This document shows, one piece after another, positions 1-8,761 of a DNA stretch of 64,000 nucleotides. The DNA lies in the NCBI GenBank assembly GCA_036273715.1, contig DASUHB010000029.1, positions 1 to 64,000 on the forward strand, read 5' to 3'. The notes beneath the pieces are model-generated. The model searched no databases, was not told where the DNA came from, and saw nothing but the letters and a program-made list of their open reading frames with translations. This stretch comes from Gemmatimonadaceae bacterium. Its GTDB lineage: Bacteria; Gemmatimonadota; Gemmatimonadetes; Gemmatimonadales; Gemmatimonadaceae. Numbering within the stretch: position 1 is the first letter of the stretch; every line of letters starts with the position of its first letter. The position numbers and the translations under genes were made by a program.

Positions 1-1062
1 CGAGTAAGTAATTACCGCGTTTCCGAGAACGGTGTTCTGCTCGAGGTCGACGTTCTGCGCTAGCACGCCGCCCGTAAAGTGTCCGCCGGTTCCAGTTGTC
101 TTGAGGTGGCCGGTCACGATCACGATGCCGAAGAACTGGAAACCGCCGGCAACCGAAAGATCGCCGTTCACGAGCAGCATGCCCTGCCCAACGCCGCCCG
201 TAACAGAAAGGTTGCCGTTGGAGTAGATGACCGGATAGTAGCTGCTGCAATACGCGGTTGCGGGCACGGTTCGGAGCGGGTCGCCCCAGTTGTTCTGGTC
301 GGTCGTCTTGCATGCCGTGCCGGTATACGAGGGGCCCATACCATTCAATGTGCCGCCCGCATACGTCAGGTTGGCGCTCGATGCGAGGTCTTGGAACGAG
401 ACGCTTCCGAATTGCGTGTACGTGCTGTCGTTGTTCGCCAGTGGCGTCTGTTGGATTTTCGGGCTACCCGCGACGCACGAATCGTTGTTACAGCCCTGGG
501 TGGTGATTTGGGTCGAGTCCGCGATCGCGATACCGGGCAGTGAGGCGGCCGCCGGCGGGCAGTTCCAGTTGCCTACGGTGTCATCGATGCCATCGATGAA
601 CGAGCTTCCACCGATCTTGGTGCTACCGCGCGTGGTCAAAGCACCGAGCAACTTCACAGTCGGGAAGTTGAGCGCCACGATGGCACCGAGCCGTTTGCGG
701 GCTTGCGCGCCGACAATGGTACCGACGCGTCCTTCCGATGTGATGGCGAACTCACCGTTCCCGAGATACACCACGCGGACTGTGTCGACCGAACCATCGC
801 CGGGCGAATACGCTCTCGTGGTGTCCAACGTCCCGGTGATAGACGTGTTGTTCCAGGACTTGCTCCACTGTCCCGTCGACACGATAGCATTGAGACCGTA
901 TTCGGCGGCGGTAAGTGCGCGCGCTTGGAGCACCGTGTTGCGACCAATACGGAACTCCTGTGTGGCGGCGAAGAATACGCCCACAATGAGCGCGCCGATA
1001 ATCACAATGGCGACCAGCGCCACCGTGAGTGCGAAGCCACGTCGTGGCGACCGCGCGATCAT
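1..1062 (-). CDS. PilX-like pseudopilin / pilus assembly protein, 3' end outside window
   Basis: This is a minor type IV pilin-like protein that would be processed by a prepilin peptidase and take part in pilus or pseudopilus assembly. The frame opens with ATG at 1062 behind a strong AGGAGG and stays open to the left edge, 354 codons so far. The N-terminus has a basic stretch, then RRGFALTVALVAIVIIGAL, a prepilin-like cleavage site and membrane helix with the usual Glu-5 replaced, as in PilX N-terminal domains. The rest is Gly/Ser/Thr-rich with repeated GG(S/T) turns, typical of extended pilin-associated passenger regions. It is the last visible gene of a four-gene pseudopilin run. The C-terminus cannot be seen. 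Confidence 0.8.
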   Translation of the reverse strand, partial: MIARSPRRGFALTVALVAIVIIGALIVGVFFAATQEFRIGRNTVLQARALTAAEYGLNAIVSTGQWSKSWNNTSITGTLDTTRAYSPGDGSVDTVRVVYLGNGEFAITSEGRVGTIVGAQARKRLGAIVALNFPTVKLLGALTTRGSTKIGGSSFIDGIDDTVGNWNCPPAAASLPGIAIADSTQITTQGCNNDSCVAGSPKIQQTPLANNDSTYTQFGSVSFQDLASSANLTYAGGTLNGMGPSYTGTACKTTDQNNWGDPLRTVPATAYCSSYYPVIYSNGNLSVTGGVGQGMLLVNGDLSVAGGFQFFGIVIVTGHLKTTGTGGHFTGGVLAQNVDLEQNTVLGNAVITYS

Positions 1063-1092
1063 CGTCGACCTCCTCGGAAGTGCGTTCATCTG

Positions 1093-2028
1093 TCAGTTGC
1101 GGACGGCGAGAAAAACGGACAGCGAGTCCTGGTAGAATCCCTGAGCTCGGCCCGGCGTGTGAATGATGCTTCGACTCTGCGCGCGAGTGACAATGCCGAT
1201 GCGCCGCACCTTCGACGAGTCTGCAGTGACGGCACCGGTGGAGTCGTAATAGGTCAACTCGAGGCCGCTCGTTCCGGCGTTGGCGGCCGGCAGATAGGGG
1301 CCGCTCACCGGTTCGAGTGCCGTGCACGCCGGCGTTCGCGTCGGAAGGCAATCGTAGAAGCCGAGGTACCAGAGGTTATCCGACGCCTGGAACAACTGAT
1401 ATCGCGCGCGGCGGAAAAAACGCATCGCAGCTCCGACGGACACAGTGGACGGTAGCGCGGTGTTGATTGGAATGAGCCATCCTGATCCTGCTTCACCAGC
1501 CGTCGTGGTGAATCCGCTCGTCGTTGGGCAGTTAGCTGATCCCGTGGCGGGCGACGACAGCTGTTCAGGATCCCACTTGTCATCGGACGCGTTGACGCTG
1601 GTATCGGCGTCGTAAACGAAGACGGAATCGCCGTTCTGCGGCGCAGCGATCCACGATGTGAGACCCGTATTCGTGGACAGCACGAGCGGCGGCACGGTGA
1701 CCGATTTGCGATCGACACTGATCGTGCAGGCGATCGCTGCGCCGGTGACTAACCGGAAATCGATGAACGTTCTGCCCATCGCATAAATGTCGCCTTTGCT
1801 CGGCGACAACGAGCGCAGATCGGACGTCAGCATCGCGACGCCGTCACGAACGCTGCCGCGTGTTTCGAGCACGCCCGACGAACCGGAATAGAAGCGCTGC
1901 TGGCGCACAATGATTCCCATCATGCCGCCGGCGACGATCGCCAGCAGCACGATCGCGACGATGAGCTCGATGAGCGTGAAGCCGCGACGCGCAGCGCGGC
2001 GGTCAATCCGGACGCGAGCGTTCAGCAC
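1093..2028 (-). CDS. PilW-like prepilin-type protein
   Basis: A pseudopilin with a class III signal: RRGFTLIELIVAIVLLAI, containing the cleavage Gly-Phe and the conserved Glu at mature position 5. About 280 residues of a mostly beta, Ser/Thr-rich globular part follow. The length (about 311 aa) and gene order (FimT/GspH, PilV, PilW, PilX) suggest the PilW slot. No ATG lies near the signal. The most likely start is the GTG at 2028, which overlaps the stop of the preceding pilV-like gene, as is common in this cluster. The frame is open further upstream, so the start is uncertain by a few codons. It was probably cotranslated with its neighbours. Confidence 0.8.
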   Translation of the reverse strand: MLNARVRIDRRAARRGFTLIELIVAIVLLAIVAGGMMGIIVRQQRFYSGSSGVLETRGSVRDGVAMLTSDLRSLSPSKGDIYAMGRTFIDFRLVTGAAIACTISVDRKSVTVPPLVLSTNTGLTSWIAAPQNGDSVFVYDADTSVNASDDKWDPEQLSSPATGSANCPTTSGFTTTAGEAGSGWLIPINTALPSTVSVGAAMRFFRRARYQLFQASDNLWYLGFYDCLPTRTPACTALEPVSGPYLPAANAGTSGLELTYYDSTGAVTADSSKVRRIGIVTRAQSRSIIHTPGRAQGFYQDSLSVFLAVRN

Positions 2029-2399
2029 TTGACGTAACTCGTGAAGACGAGCGGCGACGGCTTTCGTCCGCCGGCCGCTTTGTAGGTGACGGAGTCGGTC
2101 ACGCTGTCGAGAGCGGCGCCGATGCTCGTCACGTGAAAGTGCTCGGTCATGCCACGGGTGGTGGCGGTCCCGCTGGTGACGCTGGCGCACGAGGTGCTCC
2201 GCATCTGCTCGAAGCGGCTGAGGGCGACGTTCGCGGCAATCGTCTGTTCGGCGCCGCCGCCGATGAGGCGTGAGACGCTGGTGGCGGTGCCGGCCAGGCC
2301 TAACACGCCCAACGCCATGATGACGATGGCGACGAGCACCTCGACGATGGTGAAGCCGCGATTGTTCCGAGCCTGGTTGATCACTGTGCGAGTTGGCAT
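2022..2399 (-). CDS. PilV-like prepilin-type protein
   Basis: A small pseudopilin (about 125 aa). After a short basic leader it carries NNRGFTIVEVLVAIVIMALG, a canonical prepilin cleavage/methylation motif with Glu at +5 and one hydrophobic helix. The PilV name rests on this motif (TIVEVLVAIVIMALGVLGLA is typical of PilV-type minor pilins) and on its place between a GspH/FimT-like and a PilW-like gene. The ATG at 2399 overlaps the upstream gene by 19 bases. An in-frame ATG 36 bases further upstream lies deeper in that gene and would give an unusually long leader. Confidence 0.8.
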   Translation of the reverse strand: MPTRTVINQARNNRGFTIVEVLVAIVIMALGVLGLAGTATSVSRLIGGGAEQTIAANVALSRFEQMRSTSCASVTSGTATTRGMTEHFHVTSIGAALDSVTDSVTYKAAGGRKPSPLVFTSYVKC

Positions 2400-2851
2400 T
2401 GGCTTACCGAGACCTTTCCCCAACCGACGACGCACACCGAATCTTGTACGCCGTTGCGGGAAATGCGGATTTTCGGGGAAGTGGAATACGCGCCCGTCAG
2501 GAGCACGCCGCGGGGATCGAACGTAATCGTGTCACTTGGTGACGCAGCGAGAGTCACGCCATTTCCGCTACCCAGATTCTGCGATGCGAAGCGGCTTTTC
2601 CCTCCACTCGTGGTCGTCACCACCAGCTGGATCGCGTTGCCGCTGCGAACGAAGTACGCGACGCGACCGCTTTGGATCGACAGTGCACGAGCCTGGCTCA
2701 CGTACGACGCCACTTCCGAACGTGCACTTCTCACGGCCAGTACATCGGTGCTGTTTGCGAGCTTCGGCAGCGAGATCGCGGTGATGATGCCGATCAACGC
2801 AAAGACAATCACCATTTCAACCAGGGTCACGCCTGCAACAGATCTTTTCAT
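2381..2851 (-). CDS. GspH/FimT-family pseudopilin
   Basis: First gene of the pseudopilin run (156 aa). It starts MKRSVAGVTLVEMVIVFALI, a short type IV prepilin leader with Gly before the cleaved Val/Thr and Glu at +5, followed by the membrane helix. The C-terminal part, with a Phe-Asp-Pro-Arg-Gly motif and two late Cys, is typical of GspH/FimT domains. The ATG at 2851 has an AGGT element just upstream. The 138-base gap from the response regulator gene upstream is the only sizeable spacer in the first 8.6 kb and probably holds the pilin operon promoter. I could not identify a convincing sigma-54 site there. Confidence 0.85.
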   Translation of the reverse strand: MKRSVAGVTLVEMVIVFALIGIITAISLPKLANSTDVLAVRSARSEVASYVSQARALSIQSGRVAYFVRSGNAIQLVVTTTSGGKSRFASQNLGSGNGVTLAASPSDTITFDPRGVLLTGAYSTSPKIRISRNGVQDSVCVVGWGKVSVSQCQLAQ

Positions 2852-2989
2852 TCGTACCTCGCATCATGAGCGACCTGCAGTGCCGGGCCCATCGCGCAAC
2901 CATCAGTCGAGAGACACGGCCCCATTCAGTCAGGACGAAGGGCGCGCGTCGCCGCAACGCACAATCGGCAAGGAATCTGATTTCGCCAA

Positions 2990-4345
2990 TCAATCGCCAA
3001 GGCCGTAGTCTCGAATTTTGTAGAGCAGCGCGCGGTGCGAGAGCTCGAGGAGTTGGGCCGCGCGTGTCCGATTGCCGCGCGTCTGCTGCAACGCGCGCTG
3101 AATCAGCACGCGTTCGAGCTGTTCGGTTTGACGTTTCACCGAGAGGTCCGTCGGCTCGGCGGCCGTGCTGTCCGTCGAAGGCGTCGTGGCCGTGAGATCG
3201 ACGAGATGCACGGCCTCGATGCTCGGGCCAGTCGCCATGACGAGCGCGCGCTCGATTACGTTCTCGAGCTCGCGTACGTTGCCGGGCCACGGATACGCGG
3301 TCAGCATGCGCATGGCGTCCGGTGCGATGTGCCTAACGTCGAGCGAGAGCCGCGCGTTGTGGCGCCGCAAGAAGTGGAGCGCCAACTCGGCGACGTCTTG
3401 CCGGCGCTCGCGCAGCGGCGGGAGGCGAATCGACACGACGTTGATGCGGTAGTACAGGTCGCCGCGAAAGCGATTGACGCTCACGTCTGCTGCGAGATCG
3501 CGATTGGTCGCCGCGATGACGCGTACGTCCACGCGGCGGGCGGTGTTGGCGCCAACGCGGCGCACCTCTCCCTCTTGAAGTGCGCGCAGGAGCTTGACCT
3601 GGAGCGAAGCGGGCAACTCGCCGATTTCGTCGAGGAACAACGTGCCGCCGTCTGCCTCCTCGAAAAGGCCGGGCTTGTCGCTGGTCGCGCCGGTGAACGA
3701 GCCTTTGACGTGCCCAAACAGCTCGGATTCGAGGAGCATCTCGGGAATCGCGCCGCAGTTGACGGCGACGAAGGACTTGTCGGCGCGCGGACCTTCGTCG
3801 TGGACGAGACGCGCGATCAACTCCTTTCCGGTTCCGCTCTCGCCCGTGATCAGGACCGTCGATGGGTGGCGCGCGACTTTGCGAGCGACGGCGATGGCGG
3901 AGAGCAGCGCCGGGCTTCGACCGATCATGGGTCCGCCGCGCATGGTCGAAAGTTCTTCTTCCAACCGCTCGACCTTGGCGCGGAGCTTTTCGCGCTCGGC
4001 TGCCTTACGGACACAGAGGATCACTTCTTCGGCGCGAAACGGTTTCTGGATGTAGTCGTAGGCGCCGCGTTGCATGGCGGCGATCGCGGTGTCGGCGTCG
4101 CCGTATGCGCTCATCGCGATGACGAGCCCGCGGCCGTGCTGTGCTTCGTAGCGCTCGAGGAACTCGAGGCCGCCCATCGTGGGCATGCGCAGGTCGCAGA
4201 GGACGAGGTCCGCATCGCTGCGCGCGAGCGTTTCCAGCGCTTCGGCGGCATGGCTTGCCGTCGTGGTGTCGAAGCCTTCGGCACCGAGAATGCGATCGAG
4301 CGTTTGGCGGAGTCCCGGCTCGTCGTCGACGATGAGAATCTTCAC
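2990..4345 (-). CDS. NtrC-family sigma-54-dependent response regulator
   Basis: A 451-residue regulator with three parts. The receiver domain (residues 1-115) has acidic pair Asp8-Asp9, phosphoacceptor Asp51 and Lys in IQKPF. The AAA+ sigma-54 activation domain (about 140-365) has Walker A GESGTGKE and a GAFTGA loop written GSFTGA, with ATNRDL and GNVRELENV. The C-terminal Fis-type helix-turn-helix contains TRGNRTRAAQLLELS. Start is the GTG at 4345, which overlaps the stop of the kinase gene as GTGA, so kinase and regulator are translationally coupled. It is the last gene of a four-gene signalling operon and sits directly upstream of the pseudopilins, so pilin control is the likely job (inference). 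Confidence 0.9.
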   Translation of the reverse strand: MKILIVDDEPGLRQTLDRILGAEGFDTTTASHAAEALETLARSDADLVLCDLRMPTMGGLEFLERYEAQHGRGLVIAMSAYGDADTAIAAMQRGAYDYIQKPFRAEEVILCVRKAAEREKLRAKVERLEEELSTMRGGPMIGRSPALLSAIAVARKVARHPSTVLITGESGTGKELIARLVHDEGPRADKSFVAVNCGAIPEMLLESELFGHVKGSFTGATSDKPGLFEEADGGTLFLDEIGELPASLQVKLLRALQEGEVRRVGANTARRVDVRVIAATNRDLAADVSVNRFRGDLYYRINVVSIRLPPLRERRQDVAELALHFLRRHNARLSLDVRHIAPDAMRMLTAYPWPGNVRELENVIERALVMATGPSIEAVHLVDLTATTPSTDSTAAEPTDLSVKRQTEQLERVLIQRALQQTRGNRTRAAQLLELSHRALLYKIRDYGLGD

Positions 4346-5595
4346 GATGCCGGCTCGAGCGGCAGGATGTCGGCGGCCAGATCGTCGGACGGCTCTTGCA
4401 ACGGCACGGGGAAATAGATCACGAATGCGGCGCCGCCCTCGCGCGCTTCGCGCACCCACACCGTTCCGCCGAGGCCTTCGACGATCCGTGCGACGATGGC
4501 GAGACCGAGGCCGGTTCCCTTGCCCGGTTCTTTCGTGGTGAAAAACGGGTCGAAGACGCGCTCGGTCTCGCTCCACGGGATTCCGGGACCGCTGTCGGCG
4601 ACGACCAACGTGATCACTTCACGCAGTTCTCCAACGGAGCGCAGCCAGGCGCGGACGCGAGCGTTAGGCTGGCGGTCGATCGCGATCGCCGCGGCGTCCT
4701 CGCGCCGCCGATCTCCGGCCTCCGTGATGTCGACGAAAGGAATGCACTCCGAGATGACGTTCACCGTGCCGCTGCCGCTCATCGCGTCGACGGCGTTGAG
4801 CAAGAGATTGACCATCACCTGCTCGAGTTCGTGCGCATCGCCGGTGAGGGGCGGCAGCTGGTCGTTGAGCGCGAGGGTGAGGCGGCTCTGGCGGAGGGCG
4901 CCTTGATCGGCGAGCATCTCGGCGACACGGCACACGATCGCGTTGAGATTCACCGGTTCGAGGCTGCGGTGGCGGGGACGCGCGTAGTCGAGCATGCCGC
5001 GCATGATGCGGTCGATGCGCGCGCTCTCGCGTTCGATCCCCGCGATGGCGTCGGCGGCGTCGGCGTTGCCATTCATGCTGCGGCGCAGCAGGTGGGCATA
5101 GCCGTCGATTGCGCCTAACGGATTGCCGATCTCGTGCGCTACGCCTGCCGCCAACCGGCCGACCGAGGCGACCTTCTCGAGGTGTCCGCGTTGGGCCTGC
5201 TCCTCGAGTAGGCGGCTGGTCATCCGGTTGATGCTGCGCGCGAGTCGGGCGAGCTCGATAGTCGACCCGTGCGGGACGCGGCGCGTGAGGTCGCCATTGG
5301 CGATGGCCTCGGTGGCCTCGACCACCCGGTCGATGGGATCGAGGACGAGTCCCTGAACCTTGTAGGCGCCGAAGGCAACGAACACCACGACGTCGGCGAT
5401 GATCAACAGCGCGAGATAGAGCGCGCCGTGCCGGCTCACGACGAGATCGCGGAGCGCGATCACGTTGAGCGCCGCGAGCGACAGCGCCGCCGTGCTGAGC
5501 ACGGCGAGGCTGAGAATCATCTCCGCCTTGAGCGAGGTGAAGGCGCTGAACCGCGCCGCGCGGCGGCCGGACGTGCCTTCGGGCCGAGGGGTCAC
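4342..5595 (-). CDS. Membrane sensor histidine kinase (NtrB/AtoS-like)
   Basis: A 417-residue kinase with two membrane helices (about 25-48 and 57-78) and almost no periplasmic loop. A HAMP linker (about 80-133) follows, then a HisKA domain with phosphoacceptor His154 in [11 protein letters not shown], and a HATPase domain with N box LNAVDAM, DSGPGIP and KGTGLGLAI. The short loop suggests membrane or internal sensing. Start is the GTG at 5595, overlapping the preceding regulator's stop as GTGA. The next gene, the NtrC-type regulator at 2990-4345, overlaps it in the same way and should be its partner. Confidence 0.9.
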   Translation of the reverse strand: MTPRPEGTSGRRAARFSAFTSLKAEMILSLAVLSTAALSLAALNVIALRDLVVSRHGALYLALLIIADVVVFVAFGAYKVQGLVLDPIDRVVEATEAIANGDLTRRVPHGSTIELARLARSINRMTSRLLEEQAQRGHLEKVASVGRLAAGVAHEIGNPLGAIDGYAHLLRRSMNGNADAADAIAGIERESARIDRIMRGMLDYARPRHRSLEPVNLNAIVCRVAEMLADQGALRQSRLTLALNDQLPPLTGDAHELEQVMVNLLLNAVDAMSGSGTVNVISECIPFVDITEAGDRRREDAAAIAIDRQPNARVRAWLRSVGELREVITLVVADSGPGIPWSETERVFDPFFTTKEPGKGTGLGLAIVARIVEGLGGTVWVREAREGGAAFVIYFPVPLQEPSDDLAADILPLEPAS

Positions 5596-6974
5596 TCGGC
5601 GACTCCGTACCGCGAGAGCTTGCGGTAGAGCGTCGACGGATCGATGCCTAACACCTCGGCGGCGCGGCTCTTGTTGCCCCCTTCGCTCTGGAGCACCCAC
5701 ATGATGTAGGCGCGCTCGATGACGTCGAGCGTCGGGTTGGCCGCGATCTCGTGTGTCGTGACCAGCGGCTCGGATCGGCGCTCGGTGATGCGCTCGGGCA
5801 GGGCGGTGGCGTCGATCGTGTCACCGTCGCTCAGAATGACGGCGCGCTCGAGCGCGTTCTCGAGCTCGCGCACGTTGCCGGGCCAGGCGTAGGCTTGCAT
5901 CGCATCGAGCGCGGCGTCCGTTAGGCGCTTGGGGTCCGCCGCCCGCTGTTGTGCAGCGCGATGGAGAAAGGCATCGATGAGCAGCGGGATGTCGTCGCGG
6001 CGCGAGCGCAGCGGCGGCAAGTGCAGCGCGAACACGTTGAGGCGGTAGAACAAATCGCTGCGGAACGAACCGCGCTTCATCTCTTCCTCGAGATCGCGGT
6101 TGGTGGCGGCGAGCAGGCGCGTATCGATCGGCACCGCTTCGGTCCCGCCGACCGGAATGACTTCGCGCTGCTGGAGCACGCGCAACAGCTTGACCTGCGT
6201 GGACGGCGTGGTCTCGCCGATTTCGTCGAGGAAGAACGTGCCGCCACCGGCGGCGGTGAAGAGGCCCGATTTGTCCTTCATTGCTCCGGTGAACGAGCCC
6301 TTCACGTGGCCGAACAACTCGCTCTCGAGGAGGCTCTCCGGCAGCGCGCCGCAATTGATGGACAGAAACGCGCCCGACGCACGCGCGGACAACTGATGGA
6401 TGTAGCGCGCGATCACTTCTTTGCCCGTGCCCGACTCGCCCTGAATGAGCACGGTGGACTCCGTCGGCGCGACGGTTTCGGCCAAGCGGAGCACGGACAG
6501 CCAGGCTTTGCTTCGCCCAACGGGCTGGTTCGCACCGTTGCGATCGCGGCGGCTGATTTCCTGGCGGAGCGACCGGTTCTCGACACGCAGCTGGCGGTGC
6601 TCGGCCGCGCGCCGAAGGATCGCGACGATGTCGCCGTTGACGAACGGCTTCTGGATATAGTAGTAGGCGCCTTCGTTGACCGCCTGGATTGCCGAACGAA
6701 GATCGGCCTGGGCCGTCATGAGAATGACGGGCAGATCGGGATCCTTGGCGCGAGCCGCCGAGAGGATTTCGAGGCCGGTGACGCTCGGCATGCGCACGTC
6801 GGTGATGACGATATCCGGTGCAAGAGCGGCGATCTGGTCGAGGCCCTGCTTACCGCCTAACGCAACGTGCGGCGTGAAGCCTTCGTTCTTGAGGAGGATG
6901 CGAAGGGTCTCGAGGATTCCGGTCTCGTCGTCGACGACGAGCACGCTTGGCTTGACGGCCTGGGTGGATGTCAT
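5592..6974 (-). CDS. PilR-like NtrC-family response regulator
   Basis: A 460-residue sigma-54 activator. The receiver has Asp15-Asp16, Asp59 and IQKPF. The AAA+ domain has GESGTGKE, GSFTGA in place of GAFTGA, DEIGE, and WPGNVRELENALERA. The Fis-type HTH contains GGNKSRAAEVLGIDPSTLYRK. It overlaps the PilS-like kinase gene by ATGA (ATG at 6974, kinase stop at 6971-6973). The kinase-regulator pair next to pilin genes matches the PilS-PilR arrangement, in which the regulator drives sigma-54 transcription of pilin. The exact orthology is inferred. Confidence 0.9.
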   Translation of the reverse strand: MTSTQAVKPSVLVVDDETGILETLRILLKNEGFTPHVALGGKQGLDQIAALAPDIVITDVRMPSVTGLEILSAARAKDPDLPVILMTAQADLRSAIQAVNEGAYYYIQKPFVNGDIVAILRRAAEHRQLRVENRSLRQEISRRDRNGANQPVGRSKAWLSVLRLAETVAPTESTVLIQGESGTGKEVIARYIHQLSARASGAFLSINCGALPESLLESELFGHVKGSFTGAMKDKSGLFTAAGGGTFFLDEIGETTPSTQVKLLRVLQQREVIPVGGTEAVPIDTRLLAATNRDLEEEMKRGSFRSDLFYRLNVFALHLPPLRSRRDDIPLLIDAFLHRAAQQRAADPKRLTDAALDAMQAYAWPGNVRELENALERAVILSDGDTIDATALPERITERRSEPLVTTHEIAANPTLDVIERAYIMWVLQSEGGNKSRAAEVLGIDPSTLYRKLSRYGVAE

Positions 6975-8608
6975 GCGGCCTCGGCGCCGGCGGGTTGTGG
7001 CAAGGGGAGCAACACCGTGAAGCGCGTGCCGCGCCGACCGGTATCGAGGAGCACGCACCCGCGATGTGCTTCGATGGCGCGGTGTACGATGGGCAGGCCG
7101 AGGCCGGTGCCGCCTGGCTTTGTCGTAAAGAATGGATCGAACACGCGGTCCTTGATGGCGGCGGGGATGCCGGGGCCGACGTCGGTCACGCGCAAGGCAA
7201 CCGCGCCGCCGCGGAACGTCACGCCGGGTGGCACGTTGTCGCGAGAGAGCGAACGGATCTCGACGGCGACGCGACCGTTGTCGGGCGACGCCTGAATGGC
7301 ATTGAGCGTGATGTTGAAAATCGCGCGATGCAGCAGATCTTCGTCGCCTTCGACAAAGACCGGTTCACGCGGCGGTTGATACACGACGGCGATCCCGCGC
7401 GTGCAATCGGGGTGCGAGGCAGCGAGTCCCGTCGCGGTGCGCGCGATTTCGCCGATGTCGACCATATCGCCGCGCGTCTTCCGGACGCGCGCGAAGTCCA
7501 GGAATTCGGTGAGCAGCCGGGCGAGCCGATCGGATTCGCGAACAATGAGCGTGCCTAACGTGCGTTCATCATCGGTGGCCCGCGGAGCCCGTGCCAGCTG
7601 CTCGACGGCGCTGCGAATGGACGCGAGCGGATTCTTGATCTCGTGCGCGAGCGATGCGCTCAGCTCGGCCACGCCCTCGAGTCGTTCGGCGCGGAGCCGG
7701 AGCTCTTCGAGCCGCTTGTTATCGGTGATGTCCTGAAAGATCGCGGTGGCCGAGAGCGACGCGTCGTCGCCATCCGCATCGAGGATCGTCGTGGTAAAGC
7801 CGATCGGGAACGATCGGGTCGACTGCGTGATCACGGCCTCGCCGCGCGTGACGCGTTCGCCGTCTGCGAGGGCGTGATCGAGCGCCTCGGCGAGGGCGGG
7901 ACACACATTGGCGATGGCATCGCTCACCGGGCGGCCGGGCGCAGACGCGTGATCGAAGCCGAGGAGCGCCCCGGCGGCCGGATTGGCAAACAGCAACCGG
8001 CGTTGGGCGCCGATGGTGACGATACCGCTGCGGATGTTGCGGAGGATGTCTTCGGCCTGGAGTCGGGCCAGGGCGAGTTGGGCTTCCAGTTCTTCGCGGT
8101 CGGTGCCCGCCTCCTTGAGGCGCGCGCTCAAATAGGCGACACCGAGCGCGGCGCCGGCAAACACGGCTAACTGCAGCATCATGCCGACGTCCATCGCGCC
8201 CGTGCGCGAGATGATGACGTCGGCGATGTAGCACGAGATGCCGAGTGCCGCGATGAGCAGACCGCCGCCCGCGGGAAGCAGCAGGGAGGCGCCGGCGGTG
8301 ACCAGGATGTAGAGGGCGGCGAACTGCGACAGCTGTCCGCCGGTGACGTGCACGACGGCTGTCACGAGCGCGACGTCGAACACGGCTTGCAGGTAGAAGA
8401 ACGCTCGGCCCGTTGGGCGTCGCGTTTGCGACTCGTACCAGCGGGATATCGCCGTCACGGTGATGGCGGCGATGACGGCGAGCGAGGCGATGAGCGTGAC
8501 GCGCGCCTCGGCGGCCTGCCATGCGAGCACCGCGGCGACGAAAATCGCGGAGGCGAGCGAGAGGCGGCCGATGTAGATCCACCGGAGGACGCGGCGCTGG
8601 TCGAGCAT
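6971..8608 (-). CDS. PilS-like six-helix membrane histidine kinase with PAS domain
   Basis: A 545-residue kinase. Residues 1-165 form about six membrane helices with very short loops, as in PilS. A short coiled linker leads to a PAS domain (about 185-300), then HisKA with His322 in AHEIKNPLASI, and a HATPase with NITLNAIQ, DVGPGIP and GGTGLGLPI. It is the first gene of the minus-strand signalling operon and starts with ATG at 8608. It is divergent from the CNNM/CBS gene, with 153 bases between. PilS in Pseudomonas senses pilin in the membrane, and the same role is likely here. Confidence 0.88.
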   Translation of the reverse strand: MLDQRRVLRWIYIGRLSLASAIFVAAVLAWQAAEARVTLIASLAVIAAITVTAISRWYESQTRRPTGRAFFYLQAVFDVALVTAVVHVTGGQLSQFAALYILVTAGASLLLPAGGGLLIAALGISCYIADVIISRTGAMDVGMMLQLAVFAGAALGVAYLSARLKEAGTDREELEAQLALARLQAEDILRNIRSGIVTIGAQRRLLFANPAAGALLGFDHASAPGRPVSDAIANVCPALAEALDHALADGERVTRGEAVITQSTRSFPIGFTTTILDADGDDASLSATAIFQDITDNKRLEELRLRAERLEGVAELSASLAHEIKNPLASIRSAVEQLARAPRATDDERTLGTLIVRESDRLARLLTEFLDFARVRKTRGDMVDIGEIARTATGLAASHPDCTRGIAVVYQPPREPVFVEGDEDLLHRAIFNITLNAIQASPDNGRVAVEIRSLSRDNVPPGVTFRGGAVALRVTDVGPGIPAAIKDRVFDPFFTTKPGGTGLGLPIVHRAIEAHRGCVLLDTGRRGTRFTVLLPLPQPAGAEAA

Positions 8609-8761
8609 CGTTATGGTCGAGTGGGTCGGCGGTCGAGGCGCGCGTCCGTCTTATGCAGACGGGATCTGAGCCGGGCGTCTTGTCGCGAAATGAGAGGCCG
8701 ACTTAGCGCGACGCCTGGCGTTTTGCTATATCTTCGACGACTGCCTCTGCCAAGGAGTTAC

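Noticed and set aside
2852-3000. A sigma-54 promoter upstream of the pseudopilin genes
   Set aside because: The best candidate (TGGC...TGGC near 2984-3000 on the minus strand) has mismatches in both the -24 and -12 elements and lies at the 3' end of the regulator gene. Sigma-54 control is expected from the regulators but not shown here.
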